NCBI RefSeq assembly: GCF_014279775.1
Contig: NZ_CP047961.1
Coordinates: 62,001 to 126,000 of the forward strand
Origin: Synechococcus sp. PROS-9-1
GTDB lineage: Bacteria; Cyanobacteriota; Cyanobacteriia; PCC-6307; Cyanobiaceae
DNA length: 64,000 bases
Reading direction: 5' to 3'
Shown here: piece after piece, positions 39,923 through 49,877 of the stretch
Position numbering within the stretch: position 1 is the stretch's first letter
Layout of the letters: each line of letters begins with the position of its first letter
Made by a program: the position numbers and the translations under genes
The notes under the pieces: model-generated
Seen by the model: only the letters and a program-made list of their open reading frames with translations
What the model was told of the DNA's origin: nothing
Databases searched by the model: none

Positions 39923-40921
39923 ATGGCCGATCTGTCTGCGTTGGCTCCTCGCGTGTTGTGCCTGGGTGAGGCTTTGGTGGATCGGCTTGGCCCGCTTGGA
40001 GGGGATCCCGCTACTGCTGCGCCCGATTCTTGTGATGACCGCTTGGGTGGTGCACCCGCCAACGTGGCCTGTGCTCTCGCTCGGCTTGGCACACCCGTTG
40101 GCCTCGTTGGTCGACTTGGTGAAGATGCCATCGGGGCTGCATTCCTCAAGCTTTTCAAGGGGCGGGGTGTTGATGTGCGGGCGCTTCAACGTGATGCAAG
40201 TCACCCGAGTCGGGTGGTGTTGGTTCGCCGCCATGCCAATGGGGAACGCGTGTTTCAGGGGTTTGCTGGAGATCACATCCTGGGTTTCGCGGATCAACTG
40301 CTGGATCGTGGCTGTTTGGAAGCGGTCTGGCCGGGCTTGGCCGAGCAGGCTCGCTGGCTATTAGTTGGCACGATTCCCTTGGCCTCGATGGCTTCTGCCG
40401 GCGCGTTGCAATGGGTGTTAGCTCAGGCCAAGGCTGCTGGTCTTGGCTTGGCTGTGGATGTGAACTGGCGCCCCACCTTCTGGAATCCCGAGGCAGACCC
40501 AGCGGCGGGTCCTACCGCTGATGCAATGGCGGTGATCAAGCCTGTGTTGGAGCAGGCCTCCCTGATCAAATTGGCCCGGGAGGAGGCGTTGTGGTTTTTC
40601 GGCAGTGATGATCCTGCTGCTATCTCTGCGGATTTGCCGCAGCAGCCCGACGTCGTGGTGACCGATGGAGCCGCGCCCGTTCGCTGGTTCATCGCCAAGG
40701 AAGCCGGGAGTATGCCGGTGTTCCCTCCCGCTCAGGTGATCGACACCACAGGGGCAGGGGATGCCTTCACTGCCGGTTTGTTGCACTGTTGGGATCGCCC
40801 TGTCACGGAGCGGTTGCGCTTCGCGTCAGCCTGCGGTGCACTCGTTTGTGGTGGAGCTGGAGCGATCGACCCACAGCCACGAGAGCAAGACGTATCAACT
40901 TTCCTCAAGGAGTGCACTTAA
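39923..40921 (+). CDS. PfkB-family sugar kinase, fructokinase-like
   Basis: A ribokinase/PfkB kinase of 332 residues. The N-terminal signature is GGAPANVACALARLG and the ATP/anion-hole motif DTTGAGDAFTAGLL, with the catalytic Asp, is near residue 275. Fructokinase is the closest reading, from the overall motif order (CLGEALVDRL, WRPTFW), but ribose or another sugar is possible. Its stop shares a base with the start of the next small gene (TAATG), and a Na+-solute symporter follows, so it is probably the kinase for an imported sugar or sugar-like compound. Confidence 0.9.
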   Translation: MADLSALAPRVLCLGEALVDRLGPLGGDPATAAPDSCDDRLGGAPANVACALARLGTPVGLVGRLGEDAIGAAFLKLFKGRGVDVRALQRDASHPSRVVLVRRHANGERVFQGFAGDHILGFADQLLDRGCLEAVWPGLAEQARWLLVGTIPLASMASAGALQWVLAQAKAAGLGLAVDVNWRPTFWNPEADPAAGPTADAMAVIKPVLEQASLIKLAREEALWFFGSDDPAAISADLPQQPDVVVTDGAAPVRWFIAKEAGSMPVFPPAQVIDTTGAGDAFTAGLLHCWDRPVTERLRFASACGALVCGGAGAIDPQPREQDVSTFLKECT

Positions 40922-41106
40922 TGGGTGTCATGCCAAGTCGCTGGCCCTGGTTGGCCGTGCTCGCTGCGGTTGTTTTGGCCTTAGTGGTGCATGGTCAGGC
41001 GGAATCGGCCTTGCCGTTTTGGGCTGGTCTGCCTGTTTGGGTGTTGGTGTTCATCGGCCTGCAGGCGGTACTCACCTTTGCCGCTGCTTGGATCGCCCGC
41101 CCATGA
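40921..41106 (+). CDS. Small membrane protein, DUF3311-like symporter partner
   Basis: A 61-residue protein with two predicted helices (WPWLAVLAAVVLALVV and VLVFIGLQAVLTFAAAWI) around a short FWAGLPVW turn. Length, the G-L-P motif and position immediately before a sodium:solute symporter fit the DUF3311 type, which accompanies such symporters. It shares one base with the kinase stop and four with the symporter start. The small size makes the family call tentative. Confidence 0.65.
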   Translation: MGVMPSRWPWLAVLAAVVLALVVHGQAESALPFWAGLPVWVLVFIGLQAVLTFAAAWIARP

Positions 41107-42560
41107 GCACCACTCTGATTTCAGCGTTCCTCGCTCTCGTTGTTTACCTGCTGGCGTTGCTCTGGCTCGGAACTCAGAGTCTCGGGGGACAAACCAACAG
41201 CGCCGACTCCTATTTCCTGGCCGATCGGCGGCTGCGTGCCGGAGTGCTGTTCTTCACGCTGATCGCGACCAACTTCAGCGCCTTCTTTTTTCTTGGTTTT
41301 GCTGGTGCGGGCTATCGCATCGGGATTGCCTATTACCCAATGATGGCGTTTGGAACAGGGTTGGCTGCCCTCAGTTTCGGCAGCCTGGGCTGCCGGGTCC
41401 GCAGGCTCAGTGCTGACCATGGCCTCATCACTCCGTCTGAATTGATCGGCCATCTCTTGCCAGGGGAGGGACTGCGCCTGTTGGTTCTTGCGGTGATGGT
41501 GCTGTTCACCCTTCCTTATTTGGCCCTGCAACCTCTTGGTGCCGGTTATTTGCTCGAGAGCCTCACGGGAGGAGCGGTTCCTTTTGAGGTTGGAGCTGTC
41601 CTGCTCACCGTCGTGATCGTTCTGTACGTGGTGGGCGGCGGCATGCGAGCTGTGGCGAGAACCGACGTGCTTCAGGGGATCCTGATGTTTTCGCTGATGC
41701 TGATGGCCTTTGCGGCTGTCGCCAAAGGTGTCGGTGGCGTCGAGCTGGCCAATCGCACGCTGTTTGTGCAACGTCCTGAGCTGTTCAGTCCGGCAGGACT
41801 GGGCCATTTTTTTACGCCGCGAATGTTGGCCAGCTATCTGCTGCTTTGGCCGTTGTGCCTGCCGATGTTTCCGCAGATGCTGATGCGTTTTTTTGCTGCC
41901 GGGGATGACCGCTCGTTGAAGCAGTCGATGGTGCTTTACCCAGTCGTAGCGGGAGTGCTGTTCATTTGTCCTGTGCTGATCGGGATGTGGGGGCATCTGG
42001 CCTTCCCTGATCTGCTGGGTCGCGCGTCCGATCAGATCATGCCCTTGATGCTGTCCCAATACAGCCCGCAATGGTTAACGGGAATCGTGATGGTGGGGGC
42101 CTTGGCTGCCTTTATGTCCACCCTGGATTCGCAGTTGTTGGCGCTGTCGTCGATGCTCACTCGCGACATCTATAAGAGGTATTGGCGACCGCAGGCTTCT
42201 TTGGCGGAGCAAGTGCGTGTTGGGCAGCTCGTGGTGATCGCTCTTGCAGTCGCTGGTCTTGCCATCGCCCTGCGTCCGCCGGAGGCCATTCTGTCGCTTG
42301 CAACCCATGCCTTTTCGGGACTCGCATTGCTGTTCCCGATGCTGGTGGGGGCGGTCTATGGCCTGCGCTGGTCCGTTGTTGGCGCCATGTTGTCGGTGAT
42401 CGCAGGGGAAGCCGTTCTGCTGGGTTTTGCCATGGGCGTGATTCCGCAGGCTTTTCAGGGGGGCTGTCTGCCTTTGATCCCTGCACTCGTTGTGGCCTGC
42501 ACGGTTTTGGGAGTGGATCAGCTCATCGCTCGCTGGTCGTCGTCAGGTTTGCGGGCCTAA
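41103..42560 (+). CDS. Sodium:solute symporter (SSS family)
   Basis: A 485-residue membrane transporter of the LeuT-fold SSS family. The N-terminal TM1 region has LATNFSAFFFLGFAGAGY-type sequence with DSYFLADRRL before it, a family mark. Na+-binding region VLYVVGGGMRAVARTDVLQG lies mid-protein and ALAAFMSTLDSQLLALSSMLTRDIY near TM8. Solute identity is unknown; the coupled PfkB kinase suggests a sugar. Start ATG 41103 overlaps the previous stop (ATGA). The 3' end overlaps convergent tsaE by 38 bases. Confidence 0.92.
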   Translation: MSTTLISAFLALVVYLLALLWLGTQSLGGQTNSADSYFLADRRLRAGVLFFTLIATNFSAFFFLGFAGAGYRIGIAYYPMMAFGTGLAALSFGSLGCRVRRLSADHGLITPSELIGHLLPGEGLRLLVLAVMVLFTLPYLALQPLGAGYLLESLTGGAVPFEVGAVLLTVVIVLYVVGGGMRAVARTDVLQGILMFSLMLMAFAAVAKGVGGVELANRTLFVQRPELFSPAGLGHFFTPRMLASYLLLWPLCLPMFPQMLMRFFAAGDDRSLKQSMVLYPVVAGVLFICPVLIGMWGHLAFPDLLGRASDQIMPLMLSQYSPQWLTGIVMVGALAAFMSTLDSQLLALSSMLTRDIYKRYWRPQASLAEQVRVGQLVVIALAVAGLAIALRPPEAILSLATHAFSGLALLFPMLVGAVYGLRWSVVGAMLSVIAGEAVLLGFAMGVIPQAFQGGCLPLIPALVVACTVLGVDQLIARWSSSGLRA

Positions 42561-43071
42561 CGTTTGGCGGGTGGAGCGAGACGGTGCGTCCGCTGGCAGC
42601 TGCGTAGTTGAGATCCAAGAGCCAGGCGTCTGGAAGAGAGAGGCTGAGCCGCTCCGGCCACTCCACTACGAGCAAAGCCCCCATGGCATTTGCCTCTTCC
42701 TCCTCTTGAAGGAAAAGGTCATCAGCTGCGATCGCTTGCTCGAGCCGGTACAGGTCGAGATGGACGAGAGGGGGGGTTCCTTCCGGGTAGTGCTGAGCGA
42801 GCGCGAAGGTTGGGCTGGTGATCGGTTCTTGGATCCCTAGGGCGTCGGCCAGCCCCTTGACGAGAGAGGTTTTGCCTGCACCGAGCGGTCCTCTCAACAG
42901 CAGGATGTCGTGCGCTTTGAGGCGCGCTGCCAACATCCGGCCAAGCTCTTTTGTGGCCTCGAGATCGTCAAGGATCCTTGTCACATCTGTAGATTGGTTA
43001 ACAAGGGAGCCCGAAGCCTCGGCGTCTCCGAAGTATTTATCGTTCACATCCTCCCCAGGGAGCTTTTCCAT
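42523..43071 (-). CDS. tsaE: tRNA threonylcarbamoyladenosine biosynthesis ATPase TsaE
   Basis: TsaE is the ATPase that works with TsaB and TsaD to place threonylcarbamoyl on adenosine-37 of ANN-decoding tRNAs. The product has Walker [15 protein letters not shown], the [15 protein letters not shown] motif, HLDLYRLE, and LVVEWPERL. The ATG at 43071 gives 182 residues, but the first 29 or so have no family counterpart, and that ATG abuts the divergent ahcY start with no room for a promoter. GTG 42984 ([10 protein letters not shown]) may be the true start. Confidence 0.9.
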   Translation of the reverse strand: MEKLPGEDVNDKYFGDAEASGSLVNQSTDVTRILDDLEATKELGRMLAARLKAHDILLLRGPLGAGKTSLVKGLADALGIQEPITSPTFALAQHYPEGTPPLVHLDLYRLEQAIAADDLFLQEEEEANAMGALLVVEWPERLSLSLPDAWLLDLNYAAASGRTVSLHPPNVRPANLTTTSER

Positions 43072-44502
<1,431 letters not shown>

Positions 44503-44520
44503 TCACTTTCGATTGAGTGA

Positions 44521-44547
44521 GGGCTGCGGAATGCAGCCCTTTTTTTT
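44521..44547 (+). terminator. Intrinsic terminator after ahcY
   Basis: GGGCTGC (44521-44527) and GCAGCCC (44533-44539) form a perfect 7-bp stem around a GGAAT loop, followed by T8 at 44540-44547. It lies 18 bases after the ahcY stop. Confidence 0.93.
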
Positions 44548-44908
44548 ATGGTCTTTTTGTGTTCAGAGATTGTTCTTGTAAATGTTTATAGGGGTCGGCA
44601 ATGCTTCGTTGCGCCTTGATGACCCTTCGCTTTCCTGGTCAATAAATATTTGCGGAGGTGTTGTGAGGTCTTAGTTTTGTCAGCAGAAAAAAGCTGTAAA
44701 GCTGCCGTTTTGTTTTGAGGAATGACTCTGCTCTTGAGTTTGGGAAATGGCTCAGACTCCTGCGTATCAAATGATTCCTTGCTGAACCGAAGGCAGAGAT
44801 ATTTCTCCTTTTTCTAAGTCTGATTCTGTTGTGTGAATCACATCGTTGCGGAGGATTCCGTTTGGCAGGAAAGTGTGAAACAATGGCATCACTTTTTAAT
44901 CGTTGTTG
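44548..44908. other. A/T-rich gene-free stretch before the DedA gene
   Basis: About 360 bases that hold no convincing gene. Only short, unlikely frames occur (a plus-strand frame of about 31 codons starting with ATGACTCTG, and a 111-codon minus-strand frame crossing the DedA start). The stretch is visibly richer in A+T than the genes around it. The promoter and leader of the DedA gene must be at its right end. A small RNA is possible but I see no decisive structure. Confidence 0.5.
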
Positions 44909-45568
44909 ATGGGTCTGTCTGAACTGATTACTCAGCTTCCAGAGCTGATTGGACAGGCCGTTGAGGCGAATCAATGGTTGGGATATGGCGCCATTTTTGC
45001 GGCCATGTTTCTGGAAAATTTGTTTCCTCCGATCCCTTCAGAGTTGATCATGCCTTTGGGTGGGTTTTATGTGCAGCAAGGGCAATTGCAATTTATTCCA
45101 GTTGTCCTTGCCGGTTTGATCGGAACGGTGTTCGGAGCGTTGCCTTGGTATGGCATCGGCCGGCTGATCAACGAACAACGCATTGAGCAATGGCTCGATC
45201 GGCATGGCCGCTGGATCGGTATTAGCTCTGAGGAGTTGGCGCGGAGTCGCCGCTGGTTTAGCCGCTACGGCACAGCCCTTGTGTTTTGGGGACGGTTGGT
45301 GCCGGGCATTCGCACCCTGATTTCGGTTCCTGCAGGGATCGAGCTGATGCCGATGGCTCCATTTTTGATTTGGACCACAGCTGGAAGCCTGATCTGGACG
45401 CTGTTGCTCACCATCGCTGGCATGGTGCTCGGCGAGGGTTACAGCAATGTGGAGGTCTGGATCGACCCCGTTTCCAAAGTGATCAAGGTGGGCCTGGTGG
45501 TTGCCGTTTTGGCTGGTGGGATCTGGCTTGCCCTCAGAATTTGGCGTCGCCGTCAGTCGGCCGACTAA
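44909..45568 (+). CDS. DedA family membrane protein
   Basis: A 219-residue DedA/SNARE-associated protein. The family motifs are ENLFPPIPSELIMPLGG (with the E-x-x-x-P-x-P-x-E/G pattern in the first helix region) and GRLVPGIRTLISVPAG (the F/W-x-R-x-x-P-x-x-R motif). Hydrophobic stretches give about five membrane segments. Members move phospholipids such as undecaprenyl phosphate or phosphatidylethanolamine across the inner membrane; which applies here is unknown. ATG 44909 is preceded by two TTG codons in frame. Confidence 0.92.
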   Translation: MGLSELITQLPELIGQAVEANQWLGYGAIFAAMFLENLFPPIPSELIMPLGGFYVQQGQLQFIPVVLAGLIGTVFGALPWYGIGRLINEQRIEQWLDRHGRWIGISSEELARSRRWFSRYGTALVFWGRLVPGIRTLISVPAGIELMPMAPFLIWTTAGSLIWTLLLTIAGMVLGEGYSNVEVWIDPVSKVIKVGLVVAVLAGGIWLALRIWRRRQSAD

Positions 45569-45644
45569 GCAGTCATACGAGCCAGCAACCGGCTGTTGTG
45601 AGCCCCTCCACCCGGGGGGCAGCCAGTTGCCATGGCGGGCTGAT

Positions 45645-46025
45645 TCAGAAGGGAACCTCTTCGTCGCTCGGGCTCCCCCCTGCGAATCCCCCGGATCCCG
45701 CTTCGCTGTCGCGTTTGGAGCCCAAGAGTTCGAGGCGATCAACGCGAACAACAGGTTTGCTGCGCTCTTCGCCGCTATTTCGATCGGTCCAGCGATCCAA
45801 TTTGAAGCTGCCGATGATGCCGAGGAGTGATCCTTTTTTGACGTAATCGGCAGCAACCTGGGCCTGTTTGCCCCAGATCTCAAGGTTGAACCAATCCGGT
45901 TCATCGTCGCGGCTGCGACGATTCACGGCAATGGTCAGGTTGGCCACCATGCTTCCCGATTCGAAGTAACGAACTTCGGGATCTCGGCCGGCTCGGCCGA
46001 CCAGGGTTACGGAGTTGACACCCAT
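45645..46025 (-). CDS. ssb: Single-stranded DNA-binding protein
   Basis: SSB coats single-stranded DNA in replication, recombination and repair. The 126-residue protein has the OB fold (MGVNSVTLVGRAGRDPEVRYF, WFNLEIWGKQAQ, GSLLGIIGSFK; each read in segments) and the acidic C-terminal tip SDEEVPF that recruits partner proteins. The Gly-rich linker is short. Divergent from mreB. Confidence 0.96.
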   Translation of the reverse strand: MGVNSVTLVGRAGRDPEVRYFESGSMVANLTIAVNRRSRDDEPDWFNLEIWGKQAQVAADYVKKGSLLGIIGSFKLDRWTDRNSGEERSKPVVRVDRLELLGSKRDSEAGSGGFAGGSPSDEEVPF

Positions 46026-46161
46026 AAAGGTTTAGTTCTGCGTGGATCAATGATGCGCCACGGTTGTCGTAGCTGCTTTTAAGGAGTTCCACCCTCAGCG
46101 CTGGATGTATCAGCCGGTGCATGACACCCCTCCTAAGATTCGTCGACTTGTGCCCCACTCA

Positions 46162-47214
46162 GTGCTTTTTCGTCGGTTTCAGCTCTCCCGTGACATCGGT
46201 ATCGACCTTGGCACTGCCAACACCCTGATTTATGTCTCCGGCAAGGGGATTGTCTTGCAAGAGCCTTCAGTGGTGGCCATTGATCTGGAGAGGGGGGTGC
46301 CCCTGGCCGTTGGCGATGAAGCGAAGCTGATGCTGGGCCGTACGCCCGGGAACATTCGTGCGGTGCGGCCACTGCGCGATGGCGTGATCGCTGATTTTGA
46401 TGCGGCTGAGCAGATGCTCAAAAGCTTCATTCAGAAAGGCAACGAGGGGCGAGGGATCATTGCTCCTCGCTTGGTGGTGGGCATCCCCAGCGGTGTGACC
46501 GGTGTGGAGCGCCGCGCCGTGCGAGAGGCCGGTCTGGCCGGTGCCAGAGAAGTGCATCTCATTGATGAGCCCGTGGCCGCGGCAATTGGTGCTGGTTTGC
46601 CGGTCACGGAGCCCGTTGGCACGATGATTGTGGATATCGGTGGTGGAACCACTGAAGTAGCGGTTCTCAGCCTCGGGGGCACTGTGCTGAGTGAATCCGT
46701 TCGCGTTGCCGGTGATGAAATCAGCGATTCGATTGGAGTCCATCTCAAAAAGGTTCACAACCTGGTGGTGGGTGAGCGCACCGCCGAAGACATCAAGATT
46801 CGAATCGGCTCCGCATTCCCCGATAATGACTTCGATCAGACGGTGATGGATGTGCGTGGCTTGCACCTCCTATCTGGTTTGCCGCGCACGATTCAGCTCC
46901 AAGCCGGCGACCTTCGTGAAGCCATCGCTGAGCCACTCAACGTGATTGTGGAGGCCGTGAAGCGAACGCTCGAACGCACCCCCCCCGAACTAGCAGCCGA
47001 CATCGTCGATCGCGGGATCATGCTCGCTGGTGGTGGGGCCCTGGTGAGGGGGATTAGCGACCTGATCAGCCATGAAACAGGGATCTTCACCCACATTGCT
47101 GAAGATCCGCTGCTGTGTGTGGTGAATGGCTGCGGTCAGGTGCTTGAGGATTACAAACGCCTGCAGCGTGTGCTGGACACCCCCGAATTTGTTCGTTCTG
47201 CTTCGAGCCTCTGA
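46162..47214 (+). CDS. mreB: Rod shape-determining protein MreB
   Basis: MreB is the bacterial actin homologue that guides side-wall peptidoglycan synthesis. The product has the actin phosphate-1 motif DIGIDLGTANTLIY, GIPSGVTGVERRAV, phosphate-2 VDIGGGTTEVAV and the adenosine motif MLAGGGALVRGI. I choose GTG 46162 (VLFRRFQLSRD, 350 aa, the usual family length). The ATG at 46105 would add 19 residues without family sequence. First gene of mreB-mreC-mreD, with 5 bases before mreC. Confidence 0.95.
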   Translation: MLFRRFQLSRDIGIDLGTANTLIYVSGKGIVLQEPSVVAIDLERGVPLAVGDEAKLMLGRTPGNIRAVRPLRDGVIADFDAAEQMLKSFIQKGNEGRGIIAPRLVVGIPSGVTGVERRAVREAGLAGAREVHLIDEPVAAAIGAGLPVTEPVGTMIVDIGGGTTEVAVLSLGGTVLSESVRVAGDEISDSIGVHLKKVHNLVVGERTAEDIKIRIGSAFPDNDFDQTVMDVRGLHLLSGLPRTIQLQAGDLREAIAEPLNVIVEAVKRTLERTPPELAADIVDRGIMLAGGGALVRGISDLISHETGIFTHIAEDPLLCVVNGCGQVLEDYKRLQRVLDTPEFVRSASSL

Positions 47215-47219
47215 TCCCG

Positions 47220-47963
47220 ATGGGCTCCTCGCCGTGGCCGCAGGGAACGCGTTCCCGGAGCCTCAAACGAATCTGGCCTTGGCTTGCCCTTCTCGGCGTT
47301 CTGGGAATGGTGCGTTGGAGCAAGGGCGCTGGTTTTGCGGATGGCTATGCCTTGCTCACGCGTCCGTTTTGGCCGGGTTCAGCTCAGAAACAGTGGATCC
47401 AGGCAGCGCAGCAGCAGGACGATGCCACCCGTTTGCAATTGCTCGAGGTGGATAACGCTCGCTTGCGAGGGCTGCTTTCACTGGATCGTCAAGGCGCCAG
47501 CACTGCAATTTCTGCTGCTGTGATCTCGCGAACGCCTGAAGGCTGGTGGCAGCAGATCGTGCTTGGAAAGGGGGTGTTGGATGGCATCAAGCAAGGTGAT
47601 GCGGTGATCGGTCCGGGTGGATTGATTGGCCGTGTTCAAAGTGCCACCCCAGCGACAAGCCTTGTTCGCTTGCTCACAGCCCCTGGAAGTCGAGTTGGCG
47701 TTTGGGTGCCGCGGACCCGTCAACATGCCTTGTTGGTGGGAATGGGAACAGCCCGTCCTGAATTGAAATTCATCGACAAAGACGTAAAGGTCCGACCTGG
47801 TGATTTGGTGAGCACCTCGCCGGCTAGCACCCTGCTGCCTGCGAACCTTCCGGTGGCCGTTGTGCAGTCTTTGAACTCCAGGGCGGTGCCGGCTCCCACG
47901 GCTTTGGTTCAGTTGATTGCGCCTCCGGATGCGATCGACTGGGTGCAGGTGAGTCGGCGCTGA
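47220..47963 (+). CDS. mreC: Rod shape-determining protein MreC
   Basis: MreC is a single-pass inner-membrane protein whose periplasmic part organises the elongation machinery. The 247-residue product has a basic N-terminus, one membrane helix (WPWLALLGVLGMVRW), a coiled-coil portion (QDDATRLQLLEVDNARLRGLL, read in segments) and the beta domain with GVLDGIKQGDAVIGPGGLIGRV. Start ATG 47220, after mreB. Confidence 0.93.
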   Translation: MGSSPWPQGTRSRSLKRIWPWLALLGVLGMVRWSKGAGFADGYALLTRPFWPGSAQKQWIQAAQQQDDATRLQLLEVDNARLRGLLSLDRQGASTAISAAVISRTPEGWWQQIVLGKGVLDGIKQGDAVIGPGGLIGRVQSATPATSLVRLLTAPGSRVGVWVPRTRQHALLVGMGTARPELKFIDKDVKVRPGDLVSTSPASTLLPANLPVAVVQSLNSRAVPAPTALVQLIAPPDAIDWVQVSRR

Positions 47964-47966
47964 TCG

Positions 47967-48470
47967 ATGGCTCGTCTTCACAGCCAACCGATTTGTGTTG
48001 CTTCCGGATTGTTGGTGCCGTTGATCAGTTTGGCGGCACCGTCATGGCTGAGCTTGGGTGGTGTCTTGCCGAGCTGGGCGGTGTTGTGGCTGCTGCCTTG
48101 GGCCCTCGTTGATGGACCGGTATCGGGTGTGATTGCGGGTGCGGCGATGGGGCTTGTCCTGGATGGTCTCAGTGTGGGAGATGCCAGCCAGGTGCCCGCT
48201 TTGATGCTGTTGGGCTGGTGGTGGGGACGGCTTGGGCGGCGGGGACGACCGATTCAACGCAGTCTCAATTTGGGGTTGCTGGCTTGGATCGGCACGATGC
48301 TGCTTGGGCTGAGTCTTTGGGCGCAGCTGTTGGTTCAGGGTGTGAATGCTCCTCTGGCCCAAGCCTTTGCATTGCATACCTGTTTGGCTCAAGGTCTGAT
48401 GACGGGCCTGATGGCCCCGATGATTGGGTCTTGGCAACTTCTGATCTGGCGACGGCGCACTCCCGCATGA
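47967..48470 (+). CDS. mreD: Rod shape-determining protein MreD
   Basis: MreD is the multi-spanning partner of MreC. The 167-residue product is highly hydrophobic with four to five helices, including VLWLLPWALVDG and a VIAGAAMGLVLDGLSVG segment typical of the family. It begins 3 bases after mreC and its last codon overlaps the start of the downstream lipoprotein gene (ATGA). Confidence 0.85.
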   Translation: MARLHSQPICVASGLLVPLISLAAPSWLSLGGVLPSWAVLWLLPWALVDGPVSGVIAGAAMGLVLDGLSVGDASQVPALMLLGWWWGRLGRRGRPIQRSLNLGLLAWIGTMLLGLSLWAQLLVQGVNAPLAQAFALHTCLAQGLMTGLMAPMIGSWQLLIWRRRTPA

Positions 48471-49789
48471 TTCAGCTCACTTCGCATCGCCATAGCTCCT
48501 ATCGGCGTAGATGGCTCGCCTTGGCGCTTGTCAGCACGTCGTTGCTGATCGGGGGATGCCGGCGTAGCGAAGCTCCAGAAGGAGCTCTTCAGCTTTGGAC
48601 GTTGCAATTAGCGCCCAAGTTCAACACCTACATGGAACAGGTGATTGATCGCTGGGATGCTGATCATCCCGATGCACCGGTGCGTTGGACCGATTTGCCT
48701 TGGGGCTCGGTGGAACGGAAGCTCCTGGCTGCAGTGTTTGCGCGCACCGCTCCGGATGTGGTGAATCTCAATCCCCCCTTTGCGGCCAATTTGGCAAGCA
48801 AGGGTGGGTTGACTGATCTCACGCCGCTGTTGCCGCCTGATGCCGCTCAGCGCTATTTGCCTTCGGTGTGGCGTGCAGCACGCGATCCAAAGACTGGTCA
48901 AATTGCCGTCCCCTGGTATCTCACGGTGCGGCTCAGCTTGGTCAACCAGCAGCTGCTACAGCAGGCTGGCGTGAGTTCGCCTCCCCGTCGTTGGGAGGAT
49001 GTCCCTGCCTTTGCTCGCCAAATTCGAGAGCGAACAGGACGTTACGGCCTCTTTGTCACGGCAGTGCCCGACGACTCCGCCGAATTGCTGGAGTCGATGG
49101 TGCAGATGGGGGTGATGTTGCTGGATGACAAACAGCGAGCTGGATTCGACTCGCCCGAGGGGCGCAAGGCGTTTGCGTTTTGGACCGATTTGTATCGAGA
49201 GGGGCTTCTTCCTAGGGAAGTGGTCAGTCAAGGCCAGCGACGGGCGATTGAGCTGTACCAAAGCGGCGAGCTCGCGTTGCTGGCCAGTGGGGCTGAATTT
49301 TTACGCAGCATTCAGACCAATGCGCCTGGTGTGGCGGCGGTGACCTCCCCGCAACCGCCTCTCACAGGAGGCGATGGCACCGCCAACGTGGCGTTGATGA
49401 CGCTTGCGGTCCCTCGCCAGAGTGAGCGGCCGCGAGAAGCGTTGTCTTTTGCCCTCGATCTCACCAATGGACCGAACCAAGCGCGCTTTGCTCGCGAGGC
49501 CAGGGTGTTGCCCTCCTCCCTGGAGGCTCTCAGGCAGGTGCGTGCTGAGCTTGAAGCCGAGCGTCCTGCAACCCCAGAGCAAGCTCAAATTCGCGAGGCA
49601 AGGATTCTCTCTGCCAAGACGCTGGGGCGGGCGAGGGTTCTTGTCCCTGCGACGCCCGGGGTAAAGCGTCTTCAAAGCATCGTGTACACCCAGCTTCAGC
49701 GGGCGATGTTGGGTCAGATCAGCAGTGATGAGGCGGTGCGTACGGCGGCTGAGCAGTGGAACCGTTATTCAGAGGCGCGATGGCCGTAA
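48467..49789 (+). CDS. ABC-type extracellular substrate-binding lipoprotein, sugar type
   Basis: A family-1 substrate-binding protein of 440 residues. The signal sequence WLALALVSTSLLIGGC has a lipobox with Cys at about 28, so it is likely anchored as a lipoprotein. The mature part has LTDLTPLLPPDA, VPWYLTVRLSLVNQQLLQQAG, the two-lobe order typical of sugar-binding proteins and a C-terminal helical tail. Solute is unknown. Its ATG overlaps the mreD stop (ATGA). No ABC permease or ATPase gene is adjacent, so it may pair with components elsewhere. Confidence 0.85.
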   Translation: MIQLTSHRHSSYRRRWLALALVSTSLLIGGCRRSEAPEGALQLWTLQLAPKFNTYMEQVIDRWDADHPDAPVRWTDLPWGSVERKLLAAVFARTAPDVVNLNPPFAANLASKGGLTDLTPLLPPDAAQRYLPSVWRAARDPKTGQIAVPWYLTVRLSLVNQQLLQQAGVSSPPRRWEDVPAFARQIRERTGRYGLFVTAVPDDSAELLESMVQMGVMLLDDKQRAGFDSPEGRKAFAFWTDLYREGLLPREVVSQGQRRAIELYQSGELALLASGAEFLRSIQTNAPGVAAVTSPQPPLTGGDGTANVALMTLAVPRQSERPREALSFALDLTNGPNQARFAREARVLPSSLEALRQVRAELEAERPATPEQAQIREARILSAKTLGRARVLVPATPGVKRLQSIVYTQLQRAMLGQISSDEAVRTAAEQWNRYSEARWP

Positions 49790-49877
49790 TGGAGCCAGTG
49801 GTTGGGTCGAATCGAAAAATTGCTCACGCACGGTTCACCCCGACCGGTAGAGTCGCTTCTCTTCACATTGTGTTCCG

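Noticed and set aside
41121-42071. A 316-codon minus-strand open frame opposite the Na+-solute symporter
   Set aside because: Composition is dominated by His, Gln and Arg with no family features, and the plus-strand symporter is clear. It is an antisense shadow.
44639-44974. A 111-codon minus-strand frame in the ahcY-DedA gap
   Set aside because: It starts inside the DedA coding region and is rich in Arg, Ser and Asn without a domain; likely chance.
45038-45904. A 288-codon minus-strand open frame across DedA and ssb
   Set aside because: It lies antisense to DedA and in a different frame from ssb, with no recognisable domain.
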